From positions 3,720,001 to 3,784,000 of the forward strand of contig NZ_CP157456.1 in the NCBI RefSeq assembly GCF_041549525.1: DNA of 64,000 nt, read 5' to 3'. Positions 1-7,803 of the stretch are shown here, one piece after another. The notes below the pieces were generated by a model. It did not search any database, was not told the origin of the DNA, and saw nothing but the letters and a program-made list of their open reading frames with translations. The DNA is from Paenarthrobacter aurescens. GTDB lineage: Bacteria > Actinomycetota > Actinomycetes > Actinomycetales > Micrococcaceae. Within the stretch, counting starts at the first letter, position 1; the number at the start of each line of letters is the position of its first letter. Position numbers and translations under genes: made by a program.

Positions 1-970
1 GTTCCATGCACATGGCGACGGCGGCGTGGCCTACGTCCCGCTTCGGCGGGGCGATGGAGGTCAGGGGCACGGGGGCGAGGTCCGCCACCTCGTCGTCGTA
101 GGCCACGATCGCCAGGTCCTCCGGGACGTCAAGCCCTGCTTCCTCGGCGAGGTTAATCAACGTGATGGCTTCCTCGTCCGGAAGCACCAGGGCCGCGTGC
201 GTCTCAGTGCGACGGCAGTCTCTGAGGAATTTCGCGAACTCTTTTTGGTTGTTGCCTGCACCCACCACTGAACGAACGTATTCCATGATGGGCGCATCAG
301 TTTCGAGCCCCAGCTTGGCCACCATGCGCTCGTGGCTTTCACGGAGCCACGGCGCTGTGGGGCTGGTGGCGATGGCAAGCCCTATCCTGCGGTGGCCCAG
401 GGATGCGAGGTGCTCAAGGGCAAGCTCGGCACCATAGCTGTGATCGGACATCACGGATTCAAACACGCGGCTTGAACGTTCCACGAGCACTACGGGGATT
501 CGCAGCCCGGACAGCAGCTCGAACGTTGGAGATCCGGGTTCAAGGGATCCGGCGGTTGCCAACAGTATCCCGTCCACGGAGTTGGCCACCATGCGTTGGA
601 GCTGCCGGTGTTCGTCCTCCGCGGAGTAGTTGCTGACCCCCAGAATCAGCCGGGCGTTCAGTTCCCTGGCGGCTGATTCCGCGCCGCGGATGACCTCCGG
701 AAAGTAGTAGCCCGTGGTCGGGACAATAAGGCCCAGGGTTGCGAGCGGCTGGCGGGATCTCCTGTGAACGGTGTCGCCTTGCCGTTCGGAGGGGACGGGA
801 ACGGCACCGCCGTGGACTCGGCGCAGCAGCCCTTGGGCAGCAAGCTGCGTCAGGTCCCGGCGGATGGTCATGGTGGACAGGCCGGTCTTCTCCGCGAACC
901 CATTGACGGTCAGGGATCCCCGCATTTCAAGCTCGCGCAGAATCTTCTCGTGGCGTTCGCCGCTAAGCAT
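1..970 (-). CDS. DeoR-type HTH / LacI-type sensor transcriptional regulator (partial, C-terminus off window)
   Basis: Reading the complement from ATG at 970 gives an open frame that runs off the left edge. The N-terminus (MLSGERHEKILRELEMRG, then STMTIRRDL) is a DeoR-family winged HTH. From about residue 70 the protein switches to a periplasmic-binding-protein fold as in LacI regulators (LGLIVPTTGYYFPEVIRGAE, VDGILLATAG, LGHRRIGLAI, DLAIVAYDDEVADL). The family binds a sugar or sugar derivative and usually represses an uptake operon. GGAGAGGG lies just upstream of the start. TTCAAACA-type sites occur upstream of this gene and again before the ABC transporter at 3.4 kb, so it is the likely local regulator. 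The missing part is only the end of the sensor domain. Confidence 0.88.
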   Translation of the reverse strand, partial: MLSGERHEKILRELEMRGSLTVNGFAEKTGLSTMTIRRDLTQLAAQGLLRRVHGGAVPVPSERQGDTVHRRSRQPLATLGLIVPTTGYYFPEVIRGAESAARELNARLILGVSNYSAEDEHRQLQRMVANSVDGILLATAGSLEPGSPTFELLSGLRIPVVLVERSSRVFESVMSDHSYGAELALEHLASLGHRRIGLAIATSPTAPWLRESHERMVAKLGLETDAPIMEYVRSVVGAGNNQKEFAKFLRDCRRTETHAALVLPDEEAITLINLAEEAGLDVPEDLAIVAYDDEVADLAPVPLTSIAPPKRDVGHAAVAMCME

Positions 971-991
971 GCCCACCCTCTCCGGAATTCA

Positions 992-1004
992 GATGTTCAA
1001 ACAA
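992..1004. promoter_or_regulatory. candidate operator of the DeoR/LacI hybrid regulator
   Basis: GATGTTCAAACAA lies 22 bp upstream of the regulator start. Close relatives of this word, on either strand, recur in the 3.2-3.3 kb control region of the divergent transport genes. Autoregulation is inferred. Confidence 0.4.
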
Positions 1005-1098
1005 GCATAGGTGACCGTATGCACGTGCGTTGCGGGGCCCGCTCTGCGCGGTAAATACTCGCCAGAGAGCGCAAAACAGGCCCCGCAACGCCGGGCAC

Positions 1099-3120
1099 CT
1101 ACCGCCGTGGGTGGTCGTTGATCCGCACGAGGTTCCGGCCCCGCATGGTGTAGAGGTAGCCGTCCTCGTCGTTGTTAATGTGCGAGCCGCTGTACCAAGC
1201 GCCGTCGATGTCGGCCACCACGGTGGCAACCTCGAAGGTCTTCGGGTCGAAGCGGAAGACGTGGGTGTTGGAAACGCCATACACCGCGCCGCGGTTGGTC
1301 ACCAGGGCCGCAAAGCCGTAGCTGACTGAGGTGATATCGGCTTGGTGCACCACCTTGCGCTGGGGAAGGTCGATAACGAACACCGTGCCCTTGCGGGACA
1401 CTCCATAGAGGTACTTTCCCTGCACTGCCAGGGCAGCGACTCCGGAATTCTGTCCGGGATCGATCCTCCACAGTTCCTTGCCTTTCACGGGGTCGAAGGC
1501 AACCACGGTCCCCGCCCCTCCAAGGTCGGGGAGCCCGCCGCCCAAGTAGGCCACGCCGTCGCGGCTTGCAACGGCACGAACCAGCTGGGTCTCATCCACC
1601 GGGTTGACGAAGAAGCCCTTCTTGCCGGTGCGCGGGTCATACGTCCACAGCGAGCCTCCGCCCTCGGTGTCCGCCTGTGCGACTACCAGGACAAGCTTAT
1701 TGCTGTCGTCCCAGCAGACGTCCAGGGGCCGGTTTTGCTCCTTGGGAAAGTCGGCCACCTGCGTAATCGGCTTACCGTTCCGGGGGTCGTAACTCCAGAT
1801 GCCCTGACCGCTGTACTGGCCTGTATAAAGGGCACCATCCACCACGATCGCGTCCTTCGCCTCGCCGGGTGCCCTCATGTTCGTGACTTGGCCATCCTTC
1901 AGCGAACGCCGGGCGATGACGCCATTGCCACCTACGTAGACGTAGCCCGCGCCTGCCGCGATCCCCATCACCGATTGAGGATCAGAGGGTGCGCCGGCTT
2001 CGCCAAGGTCGGTGGTCTTGGTGGTGCCGGTTACGGGGTCGATCTCGGCGATGAAGCCGTAACCAGAGGTGACCAACAGCTTGCCGCCCAAGACGTCGAC
2101 GCCCCAGATCTCTCCCAGCGAAGGCCCTTGGTACGGCACCGCCGCGATCGTGTTCGATGCCAGCGAGTAGGCGAGCAGTCCGGTCTCGTTGGCGAAATAG
2201 ACGTTGTCCCCCATCACCGCGAAACTCTTGGCCACCTTGCCTTCCGAGATCGTCAGTGCGTACGACGAGTGGTTGGCCAGACTGAGAGCGGCCATCTTGG
2301 CGTTCTCCAACGATCCTGCGGAACTGACCACAAGCTTGTCCCCCACCACTGCGAGGTCGCGGATGCTGGGATCTGGCAGGATTTCGGACGGAGTCACGTT
2401 GGTGAACTTCCTGGATGCTGTGTCGTAGGCGTAGAGGCAGGCCCGGCTGGCGCCGCTTCCGCCGTTGAGCGTGCTGCCCGCGCCGAAGAACACCGTGGCG
2501 TCCGTCGCGGCCACGGCGCGGGCCAAGGTTGCTCCCGCGTCCGGGATGCCAAGGCTCGCTACCTGGCCGGTGGCGGGGTTGTATTCCCAGAGTGCCGGCG
2601 CGGTGCTGCTTCCGCCGCCAACTGCATAAAGCCGGCCATTGGGTGCAACGCTGATGTCCCGGACATCCCGGTCTCCGATGTAGCCGATCGCCGTAGCCTT
2701 GGTGCCGAGACTGTTGAGGTCCCAGCGGAACAGGTTCGGCAGTGTGCCGGTGGACTTCTGGAGGACACCGGCGTAGAGGTACCGGCCTGAAGGATCGGCG
2801 GCCAACGTCTGGATGGAGTGGCCGTTGCTGAGTTCGGTTTGGCCAATGACCTTGCCCGTGGGGACGTGGAAGGCAATGATCCGGACCGGCTCCAGGTTGC
2901 GGGAACCGATGTACAGAACATCGCCAACCAGCAGGCCGCTCATCAGGGAGAACTGTACGACGGCGGGACCCAGGTCCAGGATTTCCGTCGCCTTCGGCTT
3001 GGAGCCCAGAAGGGCGGACGCCGACGCCGGTTGGCCGGCTGCCAGCCCGATGGCCGCGGCGAGCGACGCTGCTCCGCCAACTTGTAGGACTGACCGTCTG
3101 CTGATGTTCGATTTCTCCAT
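1099..3120 (-). CDS. Tat-exported beta-propeller (PQQ/BamB-like repeat) protein
   Basis: 673 residues from the ATG at 3120; a longer frame to 3183 exists, but this start puts a twin-arginine signal (SRRSVLQVGGAASLAAAIGL) at the N-terminus. The mature part is a run of about 40-60-residue repeats with WxYDPRTGK, AFDPVKGKELW and YLYGV-like strands, typical of 7- or 8-bladed beta-propellers. The protein is probably extracytoplasmic and may bind or process a polysaccharide or other ligand. No catalytic motif is recognisable, so no reaction is assigned. It is transcribed away from the ABC importer and shares its control region, which suggests a role in the same catabolic pathway. Distant similarity to lyase-type propellers cannot be excluded. 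Confidence 0.85.
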   Translation of the reverse strand: MEKSNISRRSVLQVGGAASLAAAIGLAAGQPASASALLGSKPKATEILDLGPAVVQFSLMSGLLVGDVLYIGSRNLEPVRIIAFHVPTGKVIGQTELSNGHSIQTLAADPSGRYLYAGVLQKSTGTLPNLFRWDLNSLGTKATAIGYIGDRDVRDISVAPNGRLYAVGGGSSTAPALWEYNPATGQVASLGIPDAGATLARAVAATDATVFFGAGSTLNGGSGASRACLYAYDTASRKFTNVTPSEILPDPSIRDLAVVGDKLVVSSAGSLENAKMAALSLANHSSYALTISEGKVAKSFAVMGDNVYFANETGLLAYSLASNTIAAVPYQGPSLGEIWGVDVLGGKLLVTSGYGFIAEIDPVTGTTKTTDLGEAGAPSDPQSVMGIAAGAGYVYVGGNGVIARRSLKDGQVTNMRAPGEAKDAIVVDGALYTGQYSGQGIWSYDPRNGKPITQVADFPKEQNRPLDVCWDDSNKLVLVVAQADTEGGGSLWTYDPRTGKKGFFVNPVDETQLVRAVASRDGVAYLGGGLPDLGGAGTVVAFDPVKGKELWRIDPGQNSGVAALAVQGKYLYGVSRKGTVFVIDLPQRKVVHQADITSVSYGFAALVTNRGAVYGVSNTHVFRFDPKTFEVATVVADIDGAWYSGSHINNDEDGYLYTMRGRNLVRINDHPRR

Positions 3121-3212
3121 TGGAATCCCTGTTCTTAGGTAATGGCTTTTCAGTAGTCGCCGTTTCGGGTGTCCAGAATTCATAGCAGCGTGAAGCTGAC
3201 AGCGTCCAGCTT

Positions 3213-3327
3213 TTCTGTTCGTTCAAACAGAACTGGCAGTGAGGTTCACAGCCAAGGTCGCCATAAACCTTTGAGTTCGTCACGCGGCAATGTTTGAAAA
3301 TGTTTGAAATCTTGTAGATGTTCGAAG
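3213..3327. promoter_or_regulatory. control region between the divergent propeller and ABC genes, with repeated TGTTTGAA sites
   Basis: Three sites are visible. TTCTGTT (3213-3219) and AACAGAA (3226-3232) form a perfect 7-bp inverted repeat with a 6-nt spacer that contains GTTCAAACAG. TGTTTGAA occurs twice with exactly 10-bp phasing (3291-3298 and 3301-3308). GATGTTCGAA follows at 3318-3327. These resemble the site at 992-1004 and are the best candidates for operators of the adjacent DeoR/LacI hybrid. Confidence 0.5.
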
Positions 3328-3409
3328 CAGGGCGGTTACATGGATTCACCTCATGTGGTCCCAACCACACAAACTTTCTTCGCATCGCAAGTCTTCAAAG
3401 GAGAACACC

Positions 3410-4723
3410 ATGAAGCGTCGTCATCTCTTTGCCGGAGTAGCTGGCTTGGCCGCCAGCACTCTGTTGCTGGCCGCCTGCGGTACTGGCCCCACCCCAGCGG
3501 CAGCGCCCACCCCCACGGAAGATCCCACAGGATCCATCACCTTCTGGTCCTCGTTGGCAGGCATGGACAAAGTGGCCGAAGCGTTCAACGCCAGCCAGGA
3601 CAAGATCAAGGTCAGCTTCGAAACCATCCCCAACGGTGCCAACGGTGGCTACGCAAAACTCTCCACCGCCATCACGGCAGGCAACGGCCCGGACGTCGCC
3701 ACCATCGAATATCCGCAGCTGCCGCAGTTCGTCAGCAACAGCCAGGTGATCCCGCTCGATGGCCTGATCAACAAGGCCGAGACCGTGGACAAGCTCACGG
3801 ACGAGACCAAGGCTTTGGTCCAGTTCGGTGAGAAAACCTACGCACTTCCGTACGACGCAGCCCCCATGCTCATGTGGTACCGCCAAGACATGCTGGCGAA
3901 GGTCGGCGTCGAGGTCCCCAAAACCTGGGATGAATTCGAAGAGGCCGGCAAAAAGCTCAAGGCCGTGGCACCTGACTCCTACCTGGCCAGCTTCAACCCC
4001 AACGAGGTAGCGGCGAGCGCCGGGTTGGCCTGGCAGGCAGGTGCCAAGTGGTTCGGTACCGAGGGTGACAGTTGGAAAGTGGGCGTCAATGACGAGGCCA
4101 CGCAGAAGGTTGCCTCTTACTGGCAGAAGCTCATTGACCAGAAGATCGTCAAGGTCAGCCAGGCCTACAGTGACGAGTGGAGCCTGGACCTGGCCAACAG
4201 CAACGTAGTTGGCGTGCTGGGTGCCAACTGGAGCGCCACGGGCATCCAGAAGCGCACCGAGGCCAGCGGCCAGAAGGGCCAGTGGATCGCTGCGGAACTG
4301 CCGACGTGGGGCAACGAGTCCGGCGCCTTCTATGGCGGATCCAGCTTCAACGTGACCAAGACCAGCAAGAATCCGGCCGCGGCCGCCAAGTTCGTCGAGT
4401 TCCTCACCACCAGCCAGGAAGCCATCAAGGCCCGCGGCAACACCGGCTCCGCTTTCCTTGCCTTCCCGGGCCTGACGCCGGTGGCGCAGAAGGCGTATGA
4501 CGCCAGCTACTTCGGCAACGACATCTACGAGGTCTTCACCAAGGCGTACGGCACCATCACCCCGGGCTGGCAGTGGGGTCCCAACTGGGACATCACCAAC
4601 ACTGCGCTCAAGGATGCCTACGGCAAGCTGACCACCGGCGGCACCATCCATGAAGCCGTGGATACTGCCCAGGACGCCACCGTGGCAAGCCTGAAGCAGG
4701 CCGGCCTTTCCGTCAAAGAGTAA
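3410..4723 (+). CDS. ABC sugar transporter, extracellular solute-binding lipoprotein
   Basis: 437 residues. ATG at 3410 follows AAAGGAGAACACC, a strong ribosome site, so the upstream extension to 3353 is not used. The N-terminus is a lipoprotein signal ending in LLLAAC, with the lipidated Cys at residue 23 followed by an Ala/Pro/Thr linker. The body is a family-1 solute-binding protein (ITFWSSLAGMDKVAEAFNAS, GNGPDVATIEYPQLPQF, LPYDAAPMLMWYRQDML, WDEFEEAGKKLK), the class that binds oligosaccharides or glycerol-phosphate-like solutes. Two permeases follow, but no ATPase gene is present here. Such CUT1 systems often share a distant MsiK-type ATPase. The exact sugar cannot be read from sequence. 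Confidence 0.95.
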   Translation: MKRRHLFAGVAGLAASTLLLAACGTGPTPAAAPTPTEDPTGSITFWSSLAGMDKVAEAFNASQDKIKVSFETIPNGANGGYAKLSTAITAGNGPDVATIEYPQLPQFVSNSQVIPLDGLINKAETVDKLTDETKALVQFGEKTYALPYDAAPMLMWYRQDMLAKVGVEVPKTWDEFEEAGKKLKAVAPDSYLASFNPNEVAASAGLAWQAGAKWFGTEGDSWKVGVNDEATQKVASYWQKLIDQKIVKVSQAYSDEWSLDLANSNVVGVLGANWSATGIQKRTEASGQKGQWIAAELPTWGNESGAFYGGSSFNVTKTSKNPAAAAKFVEFLTTSQEAIKARGNTGSAFLAFPGLTPVAQKAYDASYFGNDIYEVFTKAYGTITPGWQWGPNWDITNTALKDAYGKLTTGGTIHEAVDTAQDATVASLKQAGLSVKE

Positions 4724-4750
4724 CTCCGTCACCGAATAGCCACACAGGCA

Positions 4751-4773
4751 GGGGGCCTCGTGATGAGGCCCCC
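4751..4773 (+). terminator. intercistronic GC-rich hairpin after the solute-binding-protein gene
   Basis: GGGGGCCTC and GAGGCCCCC form a perfect 9-bp stem with loop GTGAT, and no T-run follows. Its place between the binding-protein and permease genes suggests an attenuator or 3'-end stabiliser that gives more binding protein than permease, rather than a full stop. Confidence 0.7.
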
Positions 4774-4792
4774 TCCAAGCTAGGAGAATCCC

Positions 4793-5725
4793 ATGGCCAC
4801 CCAGGCCCTCACCACCACAGTGCGCCGCCGAGGCCGTGCACTGGCGGGAACCGGCGGAAGGACTGCCGCGCTGTTCCTGGTTCCCTTCTTCGCGGTCTTC
4901 GCGATCGCCATGATCGCACCGGTGATCTACTCCCTGGTGCTGAGTTTCCACTCGCAGCAGAAGTCCGGGCTGGGCTTCGGGGAAGCCAAGACGGTCTTCG
5001 TTGGACTTGAGAACTATGTGCAGGTCTTCCAGTCCGAAACGTTTGTGGAAGGCATCGCCCGCCTTGGCTTGTACTGCCTGATCTACATTCCCTGCATGGT
5101 GGGCGGCGCAGTGGTCTTCGCTCTCCTCCTGGATGCAACGGTGGCCAAGGCGCGCAAGCTCTTCCAGCTCCTGGTGTTCCTTCCCCACGCAGTGCCCGGC
5201 GTCATCGCCGCCCTCATTTGGGCCTACCTCTACACCCCGGGTATCAGTCCGCTGGTCCAGGCTCTCCAAGGCGGCGGGATCCAGATCAACTTCCTCGACG
5301 CGCACTTGGTTCTACCGTCCATCGTGAACATCGGCGTCTGGGAGTGGACCGGTTACAACGTCATCATTCTGTTCACCGCTTTGCAGGCTGTTCCCCGGGA
5401 AATCCTGGAAGCTGCCCGCGTGGACGGTGCCGGCGAAATCCGCGCGGCCATCAGCATCAAATTTCCGCTGATCCTTCCGGCGCTGAGCGTGATCATGCTC
5501 TTCACCATCATCGGCACCCTGCAACTGTTCACGGAACCGTCCATCATCTCCAAGGCCACCGCATCAGTCACCAGTACTTGGGTTCCCAACCTCTGGGCCT
5601 ATGACGCGGCCTTCATCCGTCACAACCTCAACCAGGCCGCAGCTGCCTCCATCATCATCGCCGGACTGGCCGCAGTCCTGTCCCTGGCCGTCACCCGCCT
5701 TAGCTCCAGGATGAACAAATCATGA
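4793..5725 (+). CDS. ABC sugar transporter permease (MalF/UgpA type)
   Basis: 310 residues with six predicted membrane helices (first at about 20-45). The binding-protein-dependent permease EAA loop is seen as EILEAARVDGAGEIRAAISIKF near residue 205. TAGGAGAATCCC precedes the ATG. The C-terminus overlaps the next permease by ATGA, so the two subunits are translationally coupled. It forms the membrane channel with the next gene product. The partner ATPase is not encoded nearby. Confidence 0.95.
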   Translation: MATQALTTTVRRRGRALAGTGGRTAALFLVPFFAVFAIAMIAPVIYSLVLSFHSQQKSGLGFGEAKTVFVGLENYVQVFQSETFVEGIARLGLYCLIYIPCMVGGAVVFALLLDATVAKARKLFQLLVFLPHAVPGVIAALIWAYLYTPGISPLVQALQGGGIQINFLDAHLVLPSIVNIGVWEWTGYNVIILFTALQAVPREILEAARVDGAGEIRAAISIKFPLILPALSVIMLFTIIGTLQLFTEPSIISKATASVTSTWVPNLWAYDAAFIRHNLNQAAAASIIIAGLAAVLSLAVTRLSSRMNKS

Positions 5726-6660
5726 GCGCCTCAACTCTCCCCCGCCCCCGCACCACCCCGGACACAGCAACTCCCCGCCGCGCCGGATCCCGTTCCAACC
5801 GCGCCGGATCCAGCTCCAACCGCGGCGGTGGCTTCGCCAGCAAGCTCACCGTCAACGGTCTCCTGATCATCGGCTCCGCCTACATGGTGGTACCGGTTCT
5901 GTGGCTGGTGTTCGCCTCCACCAAGAACGCTGCAGACCTGTACGGCACCAGCGCCTACGCCTTGGGGAACTTCTCCTTGTTCGAGAACATCGCCAACGTG
6001 GCCAAGCAGGACGGCGGCCTGTTCTTCCGCTGGCTGGGTAACTCCGTGATGTATGCCGGTGTTGGCGCTGTCCTGGGCAGCCTGATTTCGGTGATGGCCG
6101 GGTATGCGTTCGACAAGTTCCAGTTCCGTTGGAAAGACTCGCTCTTCGGTTTCGTCCTGGTGGGCGTCCTGATTCCCAACACGGCCACGGTGCTGCCCAT
6201 GTACCTTCTGGCCTCCCTGGTGGGCATGACCAACACCATCTGGGCTGTCCTCATCCCGGTCCTGTGCAATCCCTTCGGTGTGTACCTGGCGCGGGTTTAC
6301 TCCGCCAGCTACGTTCCTGCCGAAACCCTTGAAGCCGCACGCATGGACGGCGCCGGACCCATCCGGTCCTTCTTCTCCTTGGGCCTGCCCATGATGATGC
6401 CGGGCTACATCACCATTGCCCTGTTCCAGTTCGTGGGGGTGTGGAACAACTTCATGCTTCCCCTGGTGATGCTCCAGGACCAGCAATTGCTGCCGGTCAG
6501 CGTCGGCATCTCCATCTGGCAGGGCTACTCGGTACCGCAGCCTGAATTCACACCAATGGTCATCACGGGTTCTCTGCTGTCCATCATTCCGCTGCTGGTG
6601 GCCTTCATCATGCTGCAGCGTTTCTGGAAGTCCGGCCTCACTGCAGGGAGCGTCAAATGA
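5722..6660 (+). CDS. ABC sugar transporter permease (MalG/UgpE type)
   Basis: 312 residues. An N-terminal cytoplasmic tail of about 45 residues is Arg/Ser/Thr/Pro-rich and contains a near-repeat (RAGSRSNRAGSSSNRGG). Six membrane helices follow. The EAA loop is present (ETLEAARMDGAGPIRSFFSL, about residue 205). It overlaps its neighbours by ATGA at both ends (5722-5725 and 6657-6660), a tight four-gene operon. It is the second half of the importer channel. Confidence 0.95.
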   Translation: MSASTLPRPRTTPDTATPRRAGSRSNRAGSSSNRGGGFASKLTVNGLLIIGSAYMVVPVLWLVFASTKNAADLYGTSAYALGNFSLFENIANVAKQDGGLFFRWLGNSVMYAGVGAVLGSLISVMAGYAFDKFQFRWKDSLFGFVLVGVLIPNTATVLPMYLLASLVGMTNTIWAVLIPVLCNPFGVYLARVYSASYVPAETLEAARMDGAGPIRSFFSLGLPMMMPGYITIALFQFVGVWNNFMLPLVMLQDQQLLPVSVGISIWQGYSVPQPEFTPMVITGSLLSIIPLLVAFIMLQRFWKSGLTAGSVK

Positions 6661-7670
6661 CCACAACATCACTGAACGTCGCACTGGCCATGGGTCCCGG
6701 CGTCGTAAATCGGGTCTTTCCGTCCCGCAGGCTGGAGGCCCTGGGTCCGGGGCTGCGGCTGCTCAGCCCGACGCCCATGGAAGACTTCACCTCGCCGCGT
6801 TCGCTGGAACTCCTTGCGGAGACGGACATCCTCATCACCGGCTGGGGATGCCCGAAACTGGACGCCGTTGCCCTGGCCGCGGCCCCGCGCTTGACCCATG
6901 TCCTCCATGCCGGAGGCACGGTAAGGCATCACGTGGGCGAGGAATGCTGGGAAAGGGGCATTGAAATCAGCACGGCTGCCGATGCCAACTCCATTCCGGT
7001 TGCCGAATACACGGTGGCCATGATCCTGTTGGCCAACAAGAGAGTCCTGCAGATCGCCCGCAAGCTCCACACAGAGAGGGCGGAAATCGAGCCGGACCAG
7101 GTGTTTCCGGACATGGGCAACTTCGGCAAGCGGGTGGGCATCATTGGCGCCTCAAGGATCGGCAAGCACGTCATCCGCCTCCTGAAGTCCTACGACGTTA
7201 GGGTCTTCGTCTCCGACCCCTTCCTGGACCAGGCCGCGGCGGCCGCGCTCGGCGTCGAACGTCTTAGTCTGGAAGAGCTGGTGGCCACGTGCGATGTGGT
7301 CAGCCTCCACGCGCCGTCGCTCCCGTCCACCTACAATCTGATCCACCGGGCGCTGGTGGCGAGCTTCAAACCGGGAGCCACCTTCATCAACACCGCCCGC
7401 GGCGAACTGGTTGATCAGGATGCGTTACTCGGGCGCATCGAACAAGGCGACCTCTACGCAGTCCTGGACGTCACTACGCCGTGGGTGCTGCCCGCGGACT
7501 CAGGCTTCTATACCCATCCCAACGTGCTGCTCACACCGCACCTGGCTGGTTCACTGGGCATGGAACTGGAGCGCATGGCGGTCAGCACCATCGAGGAAGC
7601 GCGCCGGATCTCCCGCAGCGAACCTCTCCTCCACAGGCTCAACGCCAAAGACCTCGCCTTTACCGCCTAA
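6657..7670 (+). CDS. D-isomer-specific 2-hydroxyacid dehydrogenase family protein
   Basis: 337 residues, cytoplasmic NAD(P)-dependent oxidoreductase. A Rossmann segment (RVGIIGASRIGKHVIRLL, about residue 158) is followed by the hinge motif NTARGELVDQDALLGRIE with the substrate-binding Arg, and by the catalytic His in LLTPHLAGSLGMEL. Known family members reduce or oxidise glycerate, phosphoglycerate, glyoxylate or 2-keto sugar acids. ATGA overlap with the permease puts it in the uptake operon, so it probably acts on a breakdown product of the imported solute. The true substrate is unknown. Confidence 0.92.
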   Translation: MTTTSLNVALAMGPGVVNRVFPSRRLEALGPGLRLLSPTPMEDFTSPRSLELLAETDILITGWGCPKLDAVALAAAPRLTHVLHAGGTVRHHVGEECWERGIEISTAADANSIPVAEYTVAMILLANKRVLQIARKLHTERAEIEPDQVFPDMGNFGKRVGIIGASRIGKHVIRLLKSYDVRVFVSDPFLDQAAAAALGVERLSLEELVATCDVVSLHAPSLPSTYNLIHRALVASFKPGATFINTARGELVDQDALLGRIEQGDLYAVLDVTTPWVLPADSGFYTHPNVLLTPHLAGSLGMELERMAVSTIEEARRISRSEPLLHRLNAKDLAFTA

Positions 7671-7803
7671 CAGCCACGCCAGCCGGACAGCGACAGCCGA
7701 CGACGACGACAGCGACTTAATGCCGCGCGGCTGGCATACTCATTCCCATCGCACGGCCTGTCCGATGACAATCCCTGAAGCGACCCAAACAACGGGGGAA
7801 TGA

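Noticed and set aside
1342..2790. 482-codon open frame on the + strand
   Set aside because: Antisense to the Tat beta-propeller gene; no recognisable motif.
3395..5305. 636-codon open frame on the - strand
   Set aside because: Antisense to the binding-protein and permease genes, with no domain and biased composition.
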